A DNA stretch of 64,000 bases from the NCBI RefSeq assembly GCF_001633105.1, contig NZ_LUKZ01000025.1:1-64000 (forward strand). The letters are read 5' to 3'. This stretch comes from Acidovorax sp. GW101-3H11 (GTDB lineage: Bacteria; Pseudomonadota; Gammaproteobacteria; Burkholderiales; Burkholderiaceae_C). Position numbers and translations under genes: made by a program. The notes beneath the pieces were generated by a model. That model was not told the DNA's origin. It saw only the letters and a list, made by a program, of their open reading frames with translations, and made no database searches. Below are positions 17,171 to 26,422 of this stretch, in pieces; position 1 is the stretch's first letter, and each line of letters begins with the position of its first letter.

Positions 17171-17563
17171 TCAGGCGTCGCCGTGGCAGCAGACGCAGAG
17201 CTTGTTGCCCTCCGGGTCGCGGAAATACGCCCCGTAATAGTTCGCGTGGTACTCGGGCCGCAGGCCCGGCGGGCCTTGGCAACGGCCGCCGTGCTGCAGG
17301 GCCAGCGCGTGCACGGCGTCCACCGTGGCGCGGTCGGCAGCCAGCAGCGCGTTCATGGCGCCGTTGCCCGGCGCGGCAGGCCGGCCATCAAAGGGCCGAC
17401 CGATGAGGAACAGCGGGCGGGCCACCCCGGGGGTCTGCCACCCAGCCCAGGGGCGGGCGGGCTCGGTAAAACGCGGCACCAAGCCCAGACGCTCCAGCAC
17501 CGGGCTGTAGAACGCCACCGCCCGGTCAAAGTCGTTCACGCCGATGAACACATGGGACAGCAT
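17171..17563 (-). CDS. VOC-family (glyoxalase/bleomycin resistance) protein
   Basis: A 130-residue single VOC domain. The start MLSHVFIGVNDFDRAVAFYS carries the first metal-ligand histidine, and the C-terminal FRDPEGNKLCVCCH carries the terminal glutamate-position motif. The DPEGN motif is typical of glyoxalase-like enzymes. The C-terminus has three cysteines (LCVCC). The substrate is not assignable. Confidence 0.9.
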   Translation of the reverse strand: MLSHVFIGVNDFDRAVAFYSPVLERLGLVPRFTEPARPWAGWQTPGVARPLFLIGRPFDGRPAAPGNGAMNALLAADRATVDAVHALALQHGGRCQGPPGLRPEYHANYYGAYFRDPEGNKLCVCCHGDA

Positions 17564-17614
17564 GGCTTGCGATCCTCCGAAGATTCATTGTCATACGCTC
17601 GGCCGATGAAACTG

Positions 17615-17757
17615 GCGCTGCCGAGACCAGCGCCCCCGCGCAAGGGCCGCCCCGCCGCGAAGGCGGCGCTTCGCTTGCGTGCGCTGGGGGCGTCCCCCTC
17701 CCCGCATTGCGCAGCAATGCGAGAGAGAGGGGTGAAGGCGCGAAGCGACTCAGGGGG
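17615..17757. repeat. dispersed repeat, family B (copy 1)
   Basis: The stretch CCGCGCAAGGGCCGCCCCGC...GTCCCCC...GAGAGAGGGGTGAAG...CTCAGGGGGTG aligns with the reverse complement of 63598-63728, including the shared CGCGCAAGGGCCGCCCCGCC core. The central part differs in spacing. It lies between the VOC and minE genes. The two short open frames crossing it are shadows. Confidence 0.55.
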
Positions 17758-17760
17758 TGT

Positions 17761-18027
17761 TCACCTGACCGTGTCCGGCAGCTCGATCTTGACTTCGAGC
17801 ACTTCCAGGTTGTCCTGGCGCTCCAGGTGCACCTTGAGGTCGTCGGGGTTGATCTTCACGTACTTCGAGATCACGGCCACCAGTTCGCGCTGCAGCGCGG
17901 GCAGGTAGTCGGGCTCGGAGGCATTGCGACCGTTGCGTTCGTGCGCCAGGATAATCTGCAAACGCTCTTTGGCGACGCTGGCGGTTTTTTTCTTCTCGCC
18001 GAGCAGGAAGGAGAGGAAAGAAGCCAT
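17761..18027 (-). CDS. minE: cell division topological specificity factor MinE
   Basis: An 88-residue MinE that displaces MinD from the membrane and sets the pole-to-pole oscillation. The anti-MinCD segment is at the N-terminus ([20 protein letters not shown], ~4-23), with the conserved [10 protein letters not shown] motif next, and the dimerising topological specificity domain follows ([19 protein letters not shown]). Length matches the family (80-90). It follows minD by 3 bases, the last gene of minCDE. Confidence 0.97.
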   Translation of the reverse strand: MASFLSFLLGEKKKTASVAKERLQIILAHERNGRNASEPDYLPALQRELVAVISKYVKINPDDLKVHLERQDNLEVLEVKIELPDTVR

Positions 18028-18030
18028 GGC

Positions 18031-18849
18031 TTATTTGCTCCCGAACAGGCGTTTGAAGAAACCGGGTTTTTCCGCCTCGATGAAGCGCAGCGGCTTGTCG
18101 GTGGCGCCCAGGAAACGGTCGATCACATCCTTGTAGGCCTCGCTCACATCGCTGCCCTGCGAGTGGATCGCGGGCGTGCCCTGGTTGGACGATTGCAGCA
18201 CCACTTCCGATTCCGGAATCACACCGATCAGCTTGATGCGCAGGATGTCCTGGATGTCTTCCAGGCTCAGCATCTGGCCGTCTTCCACGCGGCTGGGGTT
18301 GTAGCGCGTGATGAGCAGGTGCTCCTTGATCGGCTCGCCGCCTTCAATCGCACGCTTGGTCTTGCTGCCCAGCATGCCCAGGATGCGGTCGGAGTCGCGC
18401 ACACTGGACACCTCGGGGTTGGTCACCAGCAGCGCCTCGTCGGCAAAGTGCATGGCCATGAGCGCGCCGCTCTCGATGCCGGCGGGCGAGTCGCAGACGA
18501 TGTACTCGAAACCCATCTCGGCCAGGTCCTTGAGGATCTTCTCCACGCCGTCCTGGGTCAGGGCGTCCTTGTCGCGCGTCTGGCTGGCGGCCAGCACGAA
18601 CAGGTTGTCGCACTGCTTGTCCTTGATGAGGGCCTGGTTCAGGTTGGCCTCGCCCTGGATCACGTTGATCAGGTCATACACCACGCGGCGTTCGCAGCCC
18701 ATGATGAGGTCCAGGTTGCGCAGGCCGACGTCAAAGTCGATCACGGCAGTCTTGTGGCCGCGCAGGGCGAGGCCGGAGGCGAAGCTGGCGCTGGTGGTGG
18801 TCTTGCCCACGCCACCCTTGCCGGAGGTCACGACGACGATTTTGGCCAT
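18031..18849 (-). CDS. minD: septum-site-determining ATPase MinD
   Basis: A 272-residue deviant-Walker P-loop ATPase that recruits MinC to the membrane. The Walker A is SGKGGVGKTTTSA (residues ~9-21), Walker A' is DFDVGLRNLD, Walker B is YIVCDSPAG, and the C-terminal amphipathic membrane-targeting helix is KPGFFKRLFGSK. It lies between minC and minE, 44 bases after minC. Confidence 0.98.
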   Translation of the reverse strand: MAKIVVVTSGKGGVGKTTTSASFASGLALRGHKTAVIDFDVGLRNLDLIMGCERRVVYDLINVIQGEANLNQALIKDKQCDNLFVLAASQTRDKDALTQDGVEKILKDLAEMGFEYIVCDSPAGIESGALMAMHFADEALLVTNPEVSSVRDSDRILGMLGSKTKRAIEGGEPIKEHLLITRYNPSRVEDGQMLSLEDIQDILRIKLIGVIPESEVVLQSSNQGTPAIHSQGSDVSEAYKDVIDRFLGATDKPLRFIEAEKPGFFKRLFGSK

Positions 18850-18893
18850 GTGTTGCTGATTCTCTGTGGGGTTGGTACGAATGAAATGGGGGC

Positions 18894-19658
18894 TCAGGCC
18901 AGCGGCTCGATGAGGAGCTTCTCGCCGTCAAGCCGCACCTGGGCGGGTTTGCCACGCACATCGGCGGGCAGCTCGGTCTCGGTGGTGCGGTAGATGCCTG
19001 CGATGGAGACCAGCTGGGGCTCCAGGCAGGTCGAAAAAATGCGGGCTTCGGTGTTGCCCCGCGCACCGGCAATCGCGCGGCCACGCAGCGGGGCATAGAC
19101 GTGGATGTTGCCGTCGGCAATCACCTCGGCGCCGAAGCTCACCACGGCCATCACCACCAGGTCGGCGCCACGCGCATACACCTGCTGGCCGGAGCGCAAG
19201 GGTTTGTCCACCACCACGGTGCCGGGGCCGGGCATGGGCACTTCGCGCACCACCTCCACCTCGACTTCGCGGATCACCTCGCGTACCACTTCCTGGACTG
19301 GTGCGGGTGTCTCGGCACGTGCGGGGGGCGCATCGGGCGCTGCTGCCAGGCCCGCGGCGCGCGCCGCCTCCATCTGGGCAGGGCTGCCGCCGCGCACTGC
19401 CACGGGCAGGGTGCTGTGGCGGCGCAACTCGGCCACGATGGCGACAAAGTCAATGGTGTCTTCGGACTCGCGCACGGGGGCCAGGTCAATCAGCACCGGG
19501 TCGTTGTCGAAAAAGCCCGGGGCATCGGCCACGCGCTCGGCCAGGTCGGCCGCAAACTGCGCGGCGTCGGTGGTCTTGAGCAACACCGCCACCACGGGCA
19601 GCGAGGCGCTCTTGAGGTCAAAGCTGGTGCGGGCCTGGGCCGCCGTCGTAAGGGCCAT
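18894..19658 (-). CDS. minC: septum-site-determining inhibitor MinC
   Basis: A 254-residue FtsZ assembly inhibitor. The N-terminal domain (to ~110) carries the FtsZ-inhibiting alpha/beta fold. A charged, proline- and acid-rich linker (about 115-145, with repeated REVVRE/REVEVEV) follows, and the C-terminal domain has the beta-helix motif GQQVYARGADLVVMAVVSFG and HVYAPLRGRAIAGARGN (the RG-containing dimer face for MinD). It is the first gene of the minCDE operon, transcribed leftward, divergent from the EamA gene with 170 bases between. Confidence 0.95.
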   Translation of the reverse strand: MALTTAAQARTSFDLKSASLPVVAVLLKTTDAAQFAADLAERVADAPGFFDNDPVLIDLAPVRESEDTIDFVAIVAELRRHSTLPVAVRGGSPAQMEAARAAGLAAAPDAPPARAETPAPVQEVVREVIREVEVEVVREVPMPGPGTVVVDKPLRSGQQVYARGADLVVMAVVSFGAEVIADGNIHVYAPLRGRAIAGARGNTEARIFSTCLEPQLVSIAGIYRTTETELPADVRGKPAQVRLDGEKLLIEPLA

Positions 19659-19828
19659 GAATGAGGGGCGTGGAAAGGGGCGCGGGAAGCTGTTTCAGAA
19701 GGCGCAAAGTGTACCGTGGGCCCGTGTAAGCGCCTGTTCCTGCACTATGGGCGCACAGAAGCGGTGTTGCAATCGGCCGCGCCACACAGGCGACCGCCCA
19801 CGCGCACCACCCCTTTGATAATCCCCCG

Positions 19829-20752
19829 ATGCCTTCCACCCGCAAAACCCATATCGACGCCCTCGCCATCTCCGTGCTGCTCGCCTGCTGCATGTTCTGG
19901 GGCTTCCAGCAGGTGCTGGTCAAGGCCACGGTGGCCGAGGTGGCGCCGGTGTTCCAGGCCTTTGTGCGCTTTGCGCTGGCCACGGTGGCCGTGGCCGCCT
20001 GGTGCCTGTGGCGGGGCGTGCGGCTGTCGGCTGCAGGTGAGCCCGCCGGGGCCGCACGCGCCGGGCTGCTGGCCGGGGCGCTGTTTGCGGGCGAATTCGC
20101 GTGCATCTACCTGGGCCTGCAGTACACCACCGCATCCCGGCTCACCGTCTTTCTGTATGCCTCGCCTTTCTGGGTGGCGCTGCTGCTGCCGCGCTTCATC
20201 CCGGGCGAGCGCCTGCAGGGCTGGCAGTGGCTGGGCCTGGCCGCCGCGTTTGTGGGCGTGGGGCTGGCCCTGGGCGATGGGCTGCTGGGCCCCGCCAATG
20301 CCGCCCTGCCCCAGGCCTGGCTGGGCGACCTGCTGGGGCTGGCGGCCGGGCTGATGTGGGCGCTGACCACGGTGGTCATCCGCACCACCCCGCTGGCGCG
20401 CGTGGCGCCTGCCAAGCAACTTTTCTATCAAGTGGCGGTGAGCACGGCGGTGTTGCCGGTGCTGTCGCTGGGCCTGGGCGAGGCCTGGGTCTGGCAGTTC
20501 AGCGCGTTTGCCTGGGGCTCGCTGCTGGTGCAGGCGCTGGTGGGCGCGTTTGTGAGCTATCTGGCCTGGATGTGGATGCTGGCGCACTACCCGGCGACCA
20601 AGATCTCGGTGTTCGTTTTTCTCACACCCGTGTTCGCATTGCTGTTTGGCGCGCTGTGGCTGAGCGAACCGGTCACGCCGGGGCTGGTGGCGGCACTGGT
20701 GCTGGTGGCGGCGGGCATTGTGCTGGTGAACCGGCGGGCGACTGCAACGTAG
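19829..20752 (+). CDS. EamA-family (DMT superfamily) transporter
   Basis: A 307-residue inner-membrane protein with ten predicted hydrophobic helices in two repeated halves of five, each ending in the EamA motif. Helix 1 is LLACCMFWGFQQVLVKATVA; the second half begins at LGDLLGLAAGLMWALTTVVI. The C-terminal helix has the family motif VTPGLVAALVLVAAGIVLVN. The substrate is unknown: members export amino acids, nucleosides or drugs. It is divergent from the min operon. Confidence 0.88.
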   Translation: MPSTRKTHIDALAISVLLACCMFWGFQQVLVKATVAEVAPVFQAFVRFALATVAVAAWCLWRGVRLSAAGEPAGAARAGLLAGALFAGEFACIYLGLQYTTASRLTVFLYASPFWVALLLPRFIPGERLQGWQWLGLAAAFVGVGLALGDGLLGPANAALPQAWLGDLLGLAAGLMWALTTVVIRTTPLARVAPAKQLFYQVAVSTAVLPVLSLGLGEAWVWQFSAFAWGSLLVQALVGAFVSYLAWMWMLAHYPATKISVFVFLTPVFALLFGALWLSEPVTPGLVAALVLVAAGIVLVNRRATAT

Positions 20753-21004
20753 CGATGCAACCCATGGACCAAGAGGCATGCGAGCGATTGAGCCAGAGCC
20801 CGACCAGCAGGTGTCGAAAGGAGCCTTTTGGCAGCCCCTCACCCCAGGCCGTACAGCCCTCGGTCCAGCCCCGGCGACCCGGCAACGCCAGGGCAGGGCG
20901 TAACAAAAAATTTCATGGGTAGCGAACCCCCACTGTCTCGCTAAAGTACACCGCACGCGGCCGCCAAAACGGCCTTCCTTTGTTGACCCAAAGAAAGAGC
21001 ATGC

Positions 21005-22513
21005 ATGACTGACAGCGCCTTCTTCCGTTCTTCTCCCGACCGATCACGACAAGACCTCCGCCCCGCCAAAGCCGCACTGGCTTTGGGGGTTGCCACGCTA
21101 ATCCTCGCGGGCTGCGGAGGGGGTTCTGACTCTGCAGAGACACCGACCACACCAACGCCTCCACCCTCCGCGCTCGCAGCGCCCGAAAACTTCGCCGTAG
21201 GCCAGTCCTTGTCCTTTTCCTGGACCCCCACGGTGGCTGCAACCCGCTATGAACTGTTCGTAGACCCGGACGGCACGGGACCCCTTCCGGAATCGCAGGT
21301 CGAGCCACAACGGTTTAGCTATTCCGCAGCCCCCAACGGGGGTTCATTCAATGGCTCGCTCGGCACCACCGTCAATGTGGCCGACGTGATCAATGCCAGT
21401 TACCGCCTGCGCGCTTGCAACGCCAGCGGATGCGGGGCCTTCACGGACGCCAAGGCATTCGATGTCACCAAAGGCATCAGCTACGAATTTGCGTCGGGGT
21501 ATGCGCCCCTCGTCAATTACTTTTCCGCAGGCGGTCAGCTGCGCACGGGCATGTTGTCCAAGGATGGGCTCACCTTGGCGTTGCGCGGAGTAAGTTATGG
21601 CGCCAACACCACGACACTCGTTTTCGCGCGCAGCAGCAAGAATCAGCCATGGCAGCAACAAGCCTCGCTGCGCTCCGGTGACTACTACATCGATCAGTCC
21701 ATGCTGTCGGCAGACGGGAATACCTTGGCCGTACGGGCCCTGAAGCAGATCAGGACCAGCACAAGTTCCCTCGTCGTCACAGACGCGGTGTATGTCTACC
21801 AGCGCAGTGGCGGCGCATGGAGCCAGCAAGCCCGCCTGGACAGCACCTCTGCACCATCCGCGTGCCCACAGCCCTGCCAGGCTGAAATTGCCGACCACAT
21901 GGCGCTGTCCGCCGATGGCAACCTGCTGGCTGTCTCTGCGGTGGTCTCCTCCGGCACCACCACTTCCAGCGCAGTGTTCACCTACACCCGCACGGGTACT
22001 GCCTGGGCCCCCCAGACTTCGTTGAGCGGCGAAGGTACCTTTATCGCGAACATGGCTCTGTCGGGCGATGGCCGCACTTTGGCCGTGACCGATCGCGATT
22101 TACTCAAGACTTCTGCCACCCCCCTGGTCCTTGTGTTCTCACAAGATGGCAGCGGTGCCTGGACGCAGCAGGAAAGGATTCCAGCTACGTTGTACGTATA
22201 CACCCCATCGATCTCGGGAGGGCCTGAGTACGGGGCCATGGTGTTGTCTGGCGACGGCAGCACGCTCGCCGTCAATACCGCCAAGGTACCCGGACAAGTG
22301 GCGTGCGGTGCTTCTGCGGCTGACAACGGGGAAACCCAACGCATTGCGCTGTATGCGCGTACCAGTGGTGCATGGAACCTGCAAGGGCAGGCCGTCGTGA
22401 ACACAGGCACATCGCGGCCATCGACCCTTTGGGCCCTTGCCAACGATGGCAGTGCGCTGATCTACGGCAGCACACGCTTCACACGCAGCAGCGGAACCTG
22501 GGCTTGTAATTGA
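21005..22513 (+). CDS. lipoprotein with beta-propeller-like repeats, function unknown
   Basis: A 502-residue exported protein with a lipobox (ILAGCGG) at residues ~33-39, a short TPTTPTPPP linker, an FN3-like stretch (~55-150), and then four copies of a motif of the form M(A/V)LS(A/G)DG-TLAV (for example MLSADGNTLAVRA, MALSADGNLLAVSA, MALSGDGRTLAVTD, MVLSGDGSTLAVNT) spaced about 80-100 residues apart. Such motifs are typical of propeller blades, so a surface or periplasmic beta-propeller is likely. I do not recognise a named family. The gene sits alone with no operon neighbour on its strand. Confidence 0.8.
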   Translation: MTDSAFFRSSPDRSRQDLRPAKAALALGVATLILAGCGGGSDSAETPTTPTPPPSALAAPENFAVGQSLSFSWTPTVAATRYELFVDPDGTGPLPESQVEPQRFSYSAAPNGGSFNGSLGTTVNVADVINASYRLRACNASGCGAFTDAKAFDVTKGISYEFASGYAPLVNYFSAGGQLRTGMLSKDGLTLALRGVSYGANTTTLVFARSSKNQPWQQQASLRSGDYYIDQSMLSADGNTLAVRALKQIRTSTSSLVVTDAVYVYQRSGGAWSQQARLDSTSAPSACPQPCQAEIADHMALSADGNLLAVSAVVSSGTTTSSAVFTYTRTGTAWAPQTSLSGEGTFIANMALSGDGRTLAVTDRDLLKTSATPLVLVFSQDGSGAWTQQERIPATLYVYTPSISGGPEYGAMVLSGDGSTLAVNTAKVPGQVACGASAADNGETQRIALYARTSGAWNLQGQAVVNTGTSRPSTLWALANDGSALIYGSTRFTRSSGTWACN

Positions 22514-22666
22514 TCCGCCGTCTGGCGGCCCATCCATGACGGTGGCTGCGGGCAGTGTGGGAGCCTTGCATGCCTGCAGCCACCTGCGACATGGATGCGG
22601 ACAATTCGTACACCCATGTGAATGAAGTCCGTGTTTAGCGCTTACTCCGAAAAGCGCTCAACACCA

Positions 22667-23293
22667 TCAAAACTTCGGAATCTTGATCCGGCTGATCATG
22701 AGCGACCCCGACACCGCAAACACCAGCACCAGCGGGTGCAACGTGAAGCCGCCAATCAGCACCTTGCCAAACCACAGCTGCTCGCGCACCGCACCCATCG
22801 CGCCGGCCACGGCCATCAGGCCCACCAGCACGATGGAGGTGGGGATGGGCGTGCCCTCGAAATACTTCACCTTGCCCGTGCCTTCGGACAGCGTTTCGGC
22901 GGTGACGTTGTAGCGCGCCAGGCGCGACACGCCGCAGGCCACGAAGTAGGCGAGCACGATGCGGTCGTACAGGCCCTGCATGCCGCAGCCGTAGGCAATG
23001 ATGGCCGGGGCGACGCCGAACGAGATCACGTCGGCCAGAGAGTCCAGCTCGCGGCCCATGGCCGAGCTTTTCTGGCGCCAGCGGGCGATGCGGCCGTCCA
23101 GCACGTCAAACACCAGCGCGGCCAGCACCAGGGCGCAGGCAAAGTAGATGTGCACGATGTCGCCTGTCTCCAGGTACGACATCACCGAGAACAACGCCCC
23201 CACGCCACAGAACGCGTTGCCCAGCGTGAACCAGTCCGCCAGGTGGAACTCACGGATCATCGAAAAACGCTTGGGGGGGTTGGGTGTGTTCAT
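22667..23293 (-). CDS. pssA: CDP-diacylglycerol--serine O-phosphatidyltransferase
   Basis: A 208-residue membrane enzyme making phosphatidylserine from CDP-diacylglycerol and serine. The CDP-alcohol phosphotransferase motif is complete: D-G-R-I-A-R...G-R-E-L-D-S-L-A-D (residues ~65-86). The following SFGVAPAII identifies the Bacillus/betaproteobacterial type-II synthase. Around six transmembrane helices are present. It begins MNTPNPPKRFSMIREF. No psd gene is within the window. Confidence 0.9.
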   Translation of the reverse strand: MNTPNPPKRFSMIREFHLADWFTLGNAFCGVGALFSVMSYLETGDIVHIYFACALVLAALVFDVLDGRIARWRQKSSAMGRELDSLADVISFGVAPAIIAYGCGMQGLYDRIVLAYFVACGVSRLARYNVTAETLSEGTGKVKYFEGTPIPTSIVLVGLMAVAGAMGAVREQLWFGKVLIGGFTLHPLVLVFAVSGSLMISRIKIPKF

Positions 23294-23333
23294 GAAAGGG
23301 GCGCTGTGGTGCGCGCAGTGGACATCAACGGCA

Positions 23334-24287
23334 TTATGGGCGCGCCGCCGGGGGGGCCACGCCGCCTTCGCCCACCTTGGCCAGGATGAAATCGATCAGC
23401 GTGCGCACCGAGCTGGTCTGGTAGCGGTTGGGCATGTAGAGCAGAAACATCTGCGTGCCGAACACGCTCAGGCGGTAGTCGTCGAGCGCGGTCACCAGCG
23501 GGCCCTGGTCCACCAGGTCCTGCACCACGTAGTCGGGCATCAGGCCCACGCCCAGGCCCGCCAGCACGGCGTCGCGCAAGAACAGCATGTTCTCGGACAG
23601 CAGCGTGGGCCGGGGCAGCACCTCTTCGCGCTGGCCGTTGCGGTAGGCGGCCACGCGCAGCTCGCGGCCAATAAAACCTGCGGAGATGAGGGGCACCGCC
23701 CCCAGGTCACTGAGCTGCCGGGGCAGGCCCTGGGCCTCTGCATAGCCGCTGGAGGCGCAGACCACATAGCGCACGGCCCCCAGCGGGCGGGCCACCAGCG
23801 TGGGCGGGGGCTCGGTCATGATGCGGATGGCGATGTCCACGTCCTCGCGCACCAGGTCGCTCACGCGGTTTTCGAACATCACCTCCAGCAGGATGCCGGG
23901 GTACAGGCGCTTGAACTCGATCAGCCACCCGGCCATGACCACCTGGCCATAGCCCACGGGCATGCTCAGCCCCACGCGGCCCTGCAGGCTCTTGCCCAGG
24001 GTGGCGATGGTCTCTTGTGCAGCCAGGATCTCGTTGACGATGCTGCGGCCATGGTCGTACAGGCGCAGCCCCACCTCGGTGGGCTCCACACGCCGGGTGG
24101 TGCGGCGCACCAGCTGCACGCCCACCGATTTTTCGAGCTGGGCGAGGTGGTAGCTCACGTTGGCGCGGCTCATCTTGAGCTTGCGCGCCGCCAGGCTGAG
24201 GTTGCCTGCGTCCAGGATCTCCACCAGCAGGGTCAAAGCCGAGAGGTCCAAGCGGTCGGCAGCCGGCGGCTTGTCAAAATTTTTCAT
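23334..24287 (-). CDS. LysR-family transcriptional regulator, divergent from the acyl-CoA synthetase unit
   Basis: A 317-residue LysR protein. The HTH region is LTLLVEILDAGNLSLAARKL then KMSRANVSYHLAQLEKSVG, and the effector domain carries the ENRVSDLVREDVDIAIRI stretch, like CrgA/DsdC-type members. ATG at 24287 is chosen; the frame runs four codons further to a TTG. It is divergent from the acyl-CoA synthetase (81 bases apart) and probably controls that gene and the Bug gene after it. Confidence 0.9.
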   Translation of the reverse strand: MKNFDKPPAADRLDLSALTLLVEILDAGNLSLAARKLKMSRANVSYHLAQLEKSVGVQLVRRTTRRVEPTEVGLRLYDHGRSIVNEILAAQETIATLGKSLQGRVGLSMPVGYGQVVMAGWLIEFKRLYPGILLEVMFENRVSDLVREDVDIAIRIMTEPPPTLVARPLGAVRYVVCASSGYAEAQGLPRQLSDLGAVPLISAGFIGRELRVAAYRNGQREEVLPRPTLLSENMLFLRDAVLAGLGVGLMPDYVVQDLVDQGPLVTALDDYRLSVFGTQMFLLYMPNRYQTSSVRTLIDFILAKVGEGGVAPPAARP

Positions 24288-24367
24288 ACAGAGTGTCAAT
24301 GCTTCATGGGATTGTCAAGAAATCCTGTCGCTACAACAATGGCTGTTCTGCTCCCCCTGATGCGTCC

Positions 24368-26332
24368 ATGGCCACGACCCCTGCTCAGCAACCGCTCCCG
24401 CCCCTCCACCCCCCGTTCACCCGGTCCGCCCCCATCCGCAGCCTGCAGGACGTGCAGCGGCTCGAAGCCCGGCCCCTGGCCGAGGCGCTGCCGGTGCAAA
24501 GCACCTACGAGATTTTTGTGAACGCGGCGGCGGCGTTTGGCGACAAGACGGCGCTCACCTTTCTGCCCACGGCCGACCCGGCGGCCGAGCCCATCCGCTG
24601 GTCGTATGCGCAGCTGCTCACAGGCATCCACCAGACGGCCAACCTGCTGCACCACCTGGACGTGGGGCCGCAGGATGCCGTAGCTGTGCTGCTGCCCGGC
24701 TGCCTGGAATACCACCTGGCCCTGTGGGGCGGCGAGGCGGCGGGCATCGTGCAGCCGCTCAACCCCATGCTCACCGACGAGAAGATCGCGGCCATGATGA
24801 CCCTGGCGCGCGCCAAGGTGCTGATTGCCTACGGCGCCGAGGGTGACCTGGGCTACTGGAGCAAGGCGCTGCGCCTGCGTGCGCTGGTACCCACGCTGAC
24901 CACCGTGCTGCGCGTGGCCCCGCACGACGAAGCGCCCGACGCAGCGGGCACGCTGCCCGCTGGCGTGCTGGACCTGGCCGCGCGCCACCAGCACCCTGGC
25001 GACCACCTGGTGAGCGGCCGCCGCATTGCGGCCAGCGACATCGCCGCCTACTTCCACACCGGCGGCACCACGGGCGCGCCCAAGCTGGCACGCCACAGCC
25101 ACGGAGCACAGGTGTTCACGGCCTGGGGCAGCGTGCAGATGCAGGGCATCACCCCCGAGGACGTGGGCATCAACGGCTACCCGTTGTTCCATGTGGCGGG
25201 CGTGCTGCCGGGCTCGCTGGCGGCGCTGTCGGCGGGGGTAGAGACCATCATCCCCACCACCGGCCTGTTCCGCAACCGCGAGGTGATTGCGAACTACTGG
25301 CGGCTGGTGGAGCGCTACCGCTGCACCTACCTGTCGGCCGTGCCTACGGTGCTGGCGGCGCTGGCCAACGTGCCGCTGGACGGGGCCGACATTTCCACCC
25401 TGCGCTACTGCCGCACCGGCGCGGCCATCCTGGCGCCCGAGCTGGCCGCGCGGTTCGAGCGCCTGTTTGGCCTGCACATCCACGAAAGCCTGGGCATGAC
25501 GGAGATGGCGGGCATCTCCACCATCACCCCGCCCGGCGTGCACGCGCCCGCAGGCTGCGTGGGCTGGCGGCTGCCGTACACGCAGCTGCGCGTGGTGGCG
25601 CTGGATGCGCAGGGCAATGCGTCGGACCAGGACCTGCCACCTGGCCAGCCGGGCATGGTGCTGTTCCAGTCCCCCAACCTGTTCTCCGGCTTTTTGGACG
25701 CGGCCGACACCGCCAAGGCCTTCACGCAGGACGGCTGGCTGGCCACGGGCGACCTGGGCTTTGTGGACGACCAGGGCCGCCTGCACCTGAGCGGCCGCTC
25801 CAAGGACCTCATCATCCGCAGCGGCCACAACATCGACCCCAAGGTGATCGAGGACGCGCTGGGCGCCCACCCCGCCGTGCAGCTGTGCGCCGCCGTGGGC
25901 GCGCCCGATGCCTATGCGGGCGAGCTGCCCGTGGTCTACGCCACCCTGCGGCCGGGCGAGCAGGTGACCGAGGCCGAGCTGCTGGCCTTCACCGCCGAAC
26001 GGGTGGACGAGGCCGTGGCCCGCCCGCGCTGGGTGCAGGTGATCGAGACCATGCCCGTGACCAACGTGGGCAAGATCTACAAGCCCGAGCTGCGCCAGCG
26101 CGCCGCCTGCCACACGGTGCAGGCGCTGGTGGATGGTGTGTGCGCCGCCGAAGCCCCGGGCCAGCCCCGCCCCCAGGTGCAGCCCGAAGGCGACAACGCG
26201 GTGCGCGTGGCCGTGGCCCCCGGCCCGGGCGCTGACGCGCTGGCCACCCGCCTGCGCGAACTGCTCGCGCCCCTGCCCCTCACCGTGCGCATCACCACCG
26301 CCCCCGCCGCAGGGAGCCCCCAGACCCCATAA
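24368..26332 (+). CDS. AMP-dependent acyl-CoA synthetase/ligase
   Basis: A 654-residue ANL-superfamily enzyme that adenylates a carboxylic acid and thioesterifies it to CoA. Motif A3, usually YTSGTTGxPK, is YFHTGGTTGAPKLARHSHG; motif A5 is SLGMTEMAG; the hinge and A8 are ATGDLGFVD and LSGRSKDLIIRSGHNIDP; the catalytic lysine is near the C-terminus in TNVGKIYKPEL. A further ~90 residues after the canonical C-terminus are unusual. It precedes a tripartite tricarboxylate receptor gene and is divergent from a LysR gene, a common catabolic arrangement in Comamonadaceae. The substrate is not assignable. Confidence 0.9.
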   Translation: MATTPAQQPLPPLHPPFTRSAPIRSLQDVQRLEARPLAEALPVQSTYEIFVNAAAAFGDKTALTFLPTADPAAEPIRWSYAQLLTGIHQTANLLHHLDVGPQDAVAVLLPGCLEYHLALWGGEAAGIVQPLNPMLTDEKIAAMMTLARAKVLIAYGAEGDLGYWSKALRLRALVPTLTTVLRVAPHDEAPDAAGTLPAGVLDLAARHQHPGDHLVSGRRIAASDIAAYFHTGGTTGAPKLARHSHGAQVFTAWGSVQMQGITPEDVGINGYPLFHVAGVLPGSLAALSAGVETIIPTTGLFRNREVIANYWRLVERYRCTYLSAVPTVLAALANVPLDGADISTLRYCRTGAAILAPELAARFERLFGLHIHESLGMTEMAGISTITPPGVHAPAGCVGWRLPYTQLRVVALDAQGNASDQDLPPGQPGMVLFQSPNLFSGFLDAADTAKAFTQDGWLATGDLGFVDDQGRLHLSGRSKDLIIRSGHNIDPKVIEDALGAHPAVQLCAAVGAPDAYAGELPVVYATLRPGEQVTEAELLAFTAERVDEAVARPRWVQVIETMPVTNVGKIYKPELRQRAACHTVQALVDGVCAAEAPGQPRPQVQPEGDNAVRVAVAPGPGADALATRLRELLAPLPLTVRITTAPAAGSPQTP

Positions 26333-26422
26333 GCCCATGGCGTGACAGCCAGGCACCGGCCCGCCACCATGCACGCGGAGCCCGCTGAGTACGTTTCTAT
26401 AACCATGACAGGAGACAAACCG

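Noticed and set aside
22541-22584. Terminator after the beta-propeller lipoprotein gene
   Set aside because: GGTGGCTGC and GCAGCCACC could pair, but the loop is 26 bases and there is no T-run.
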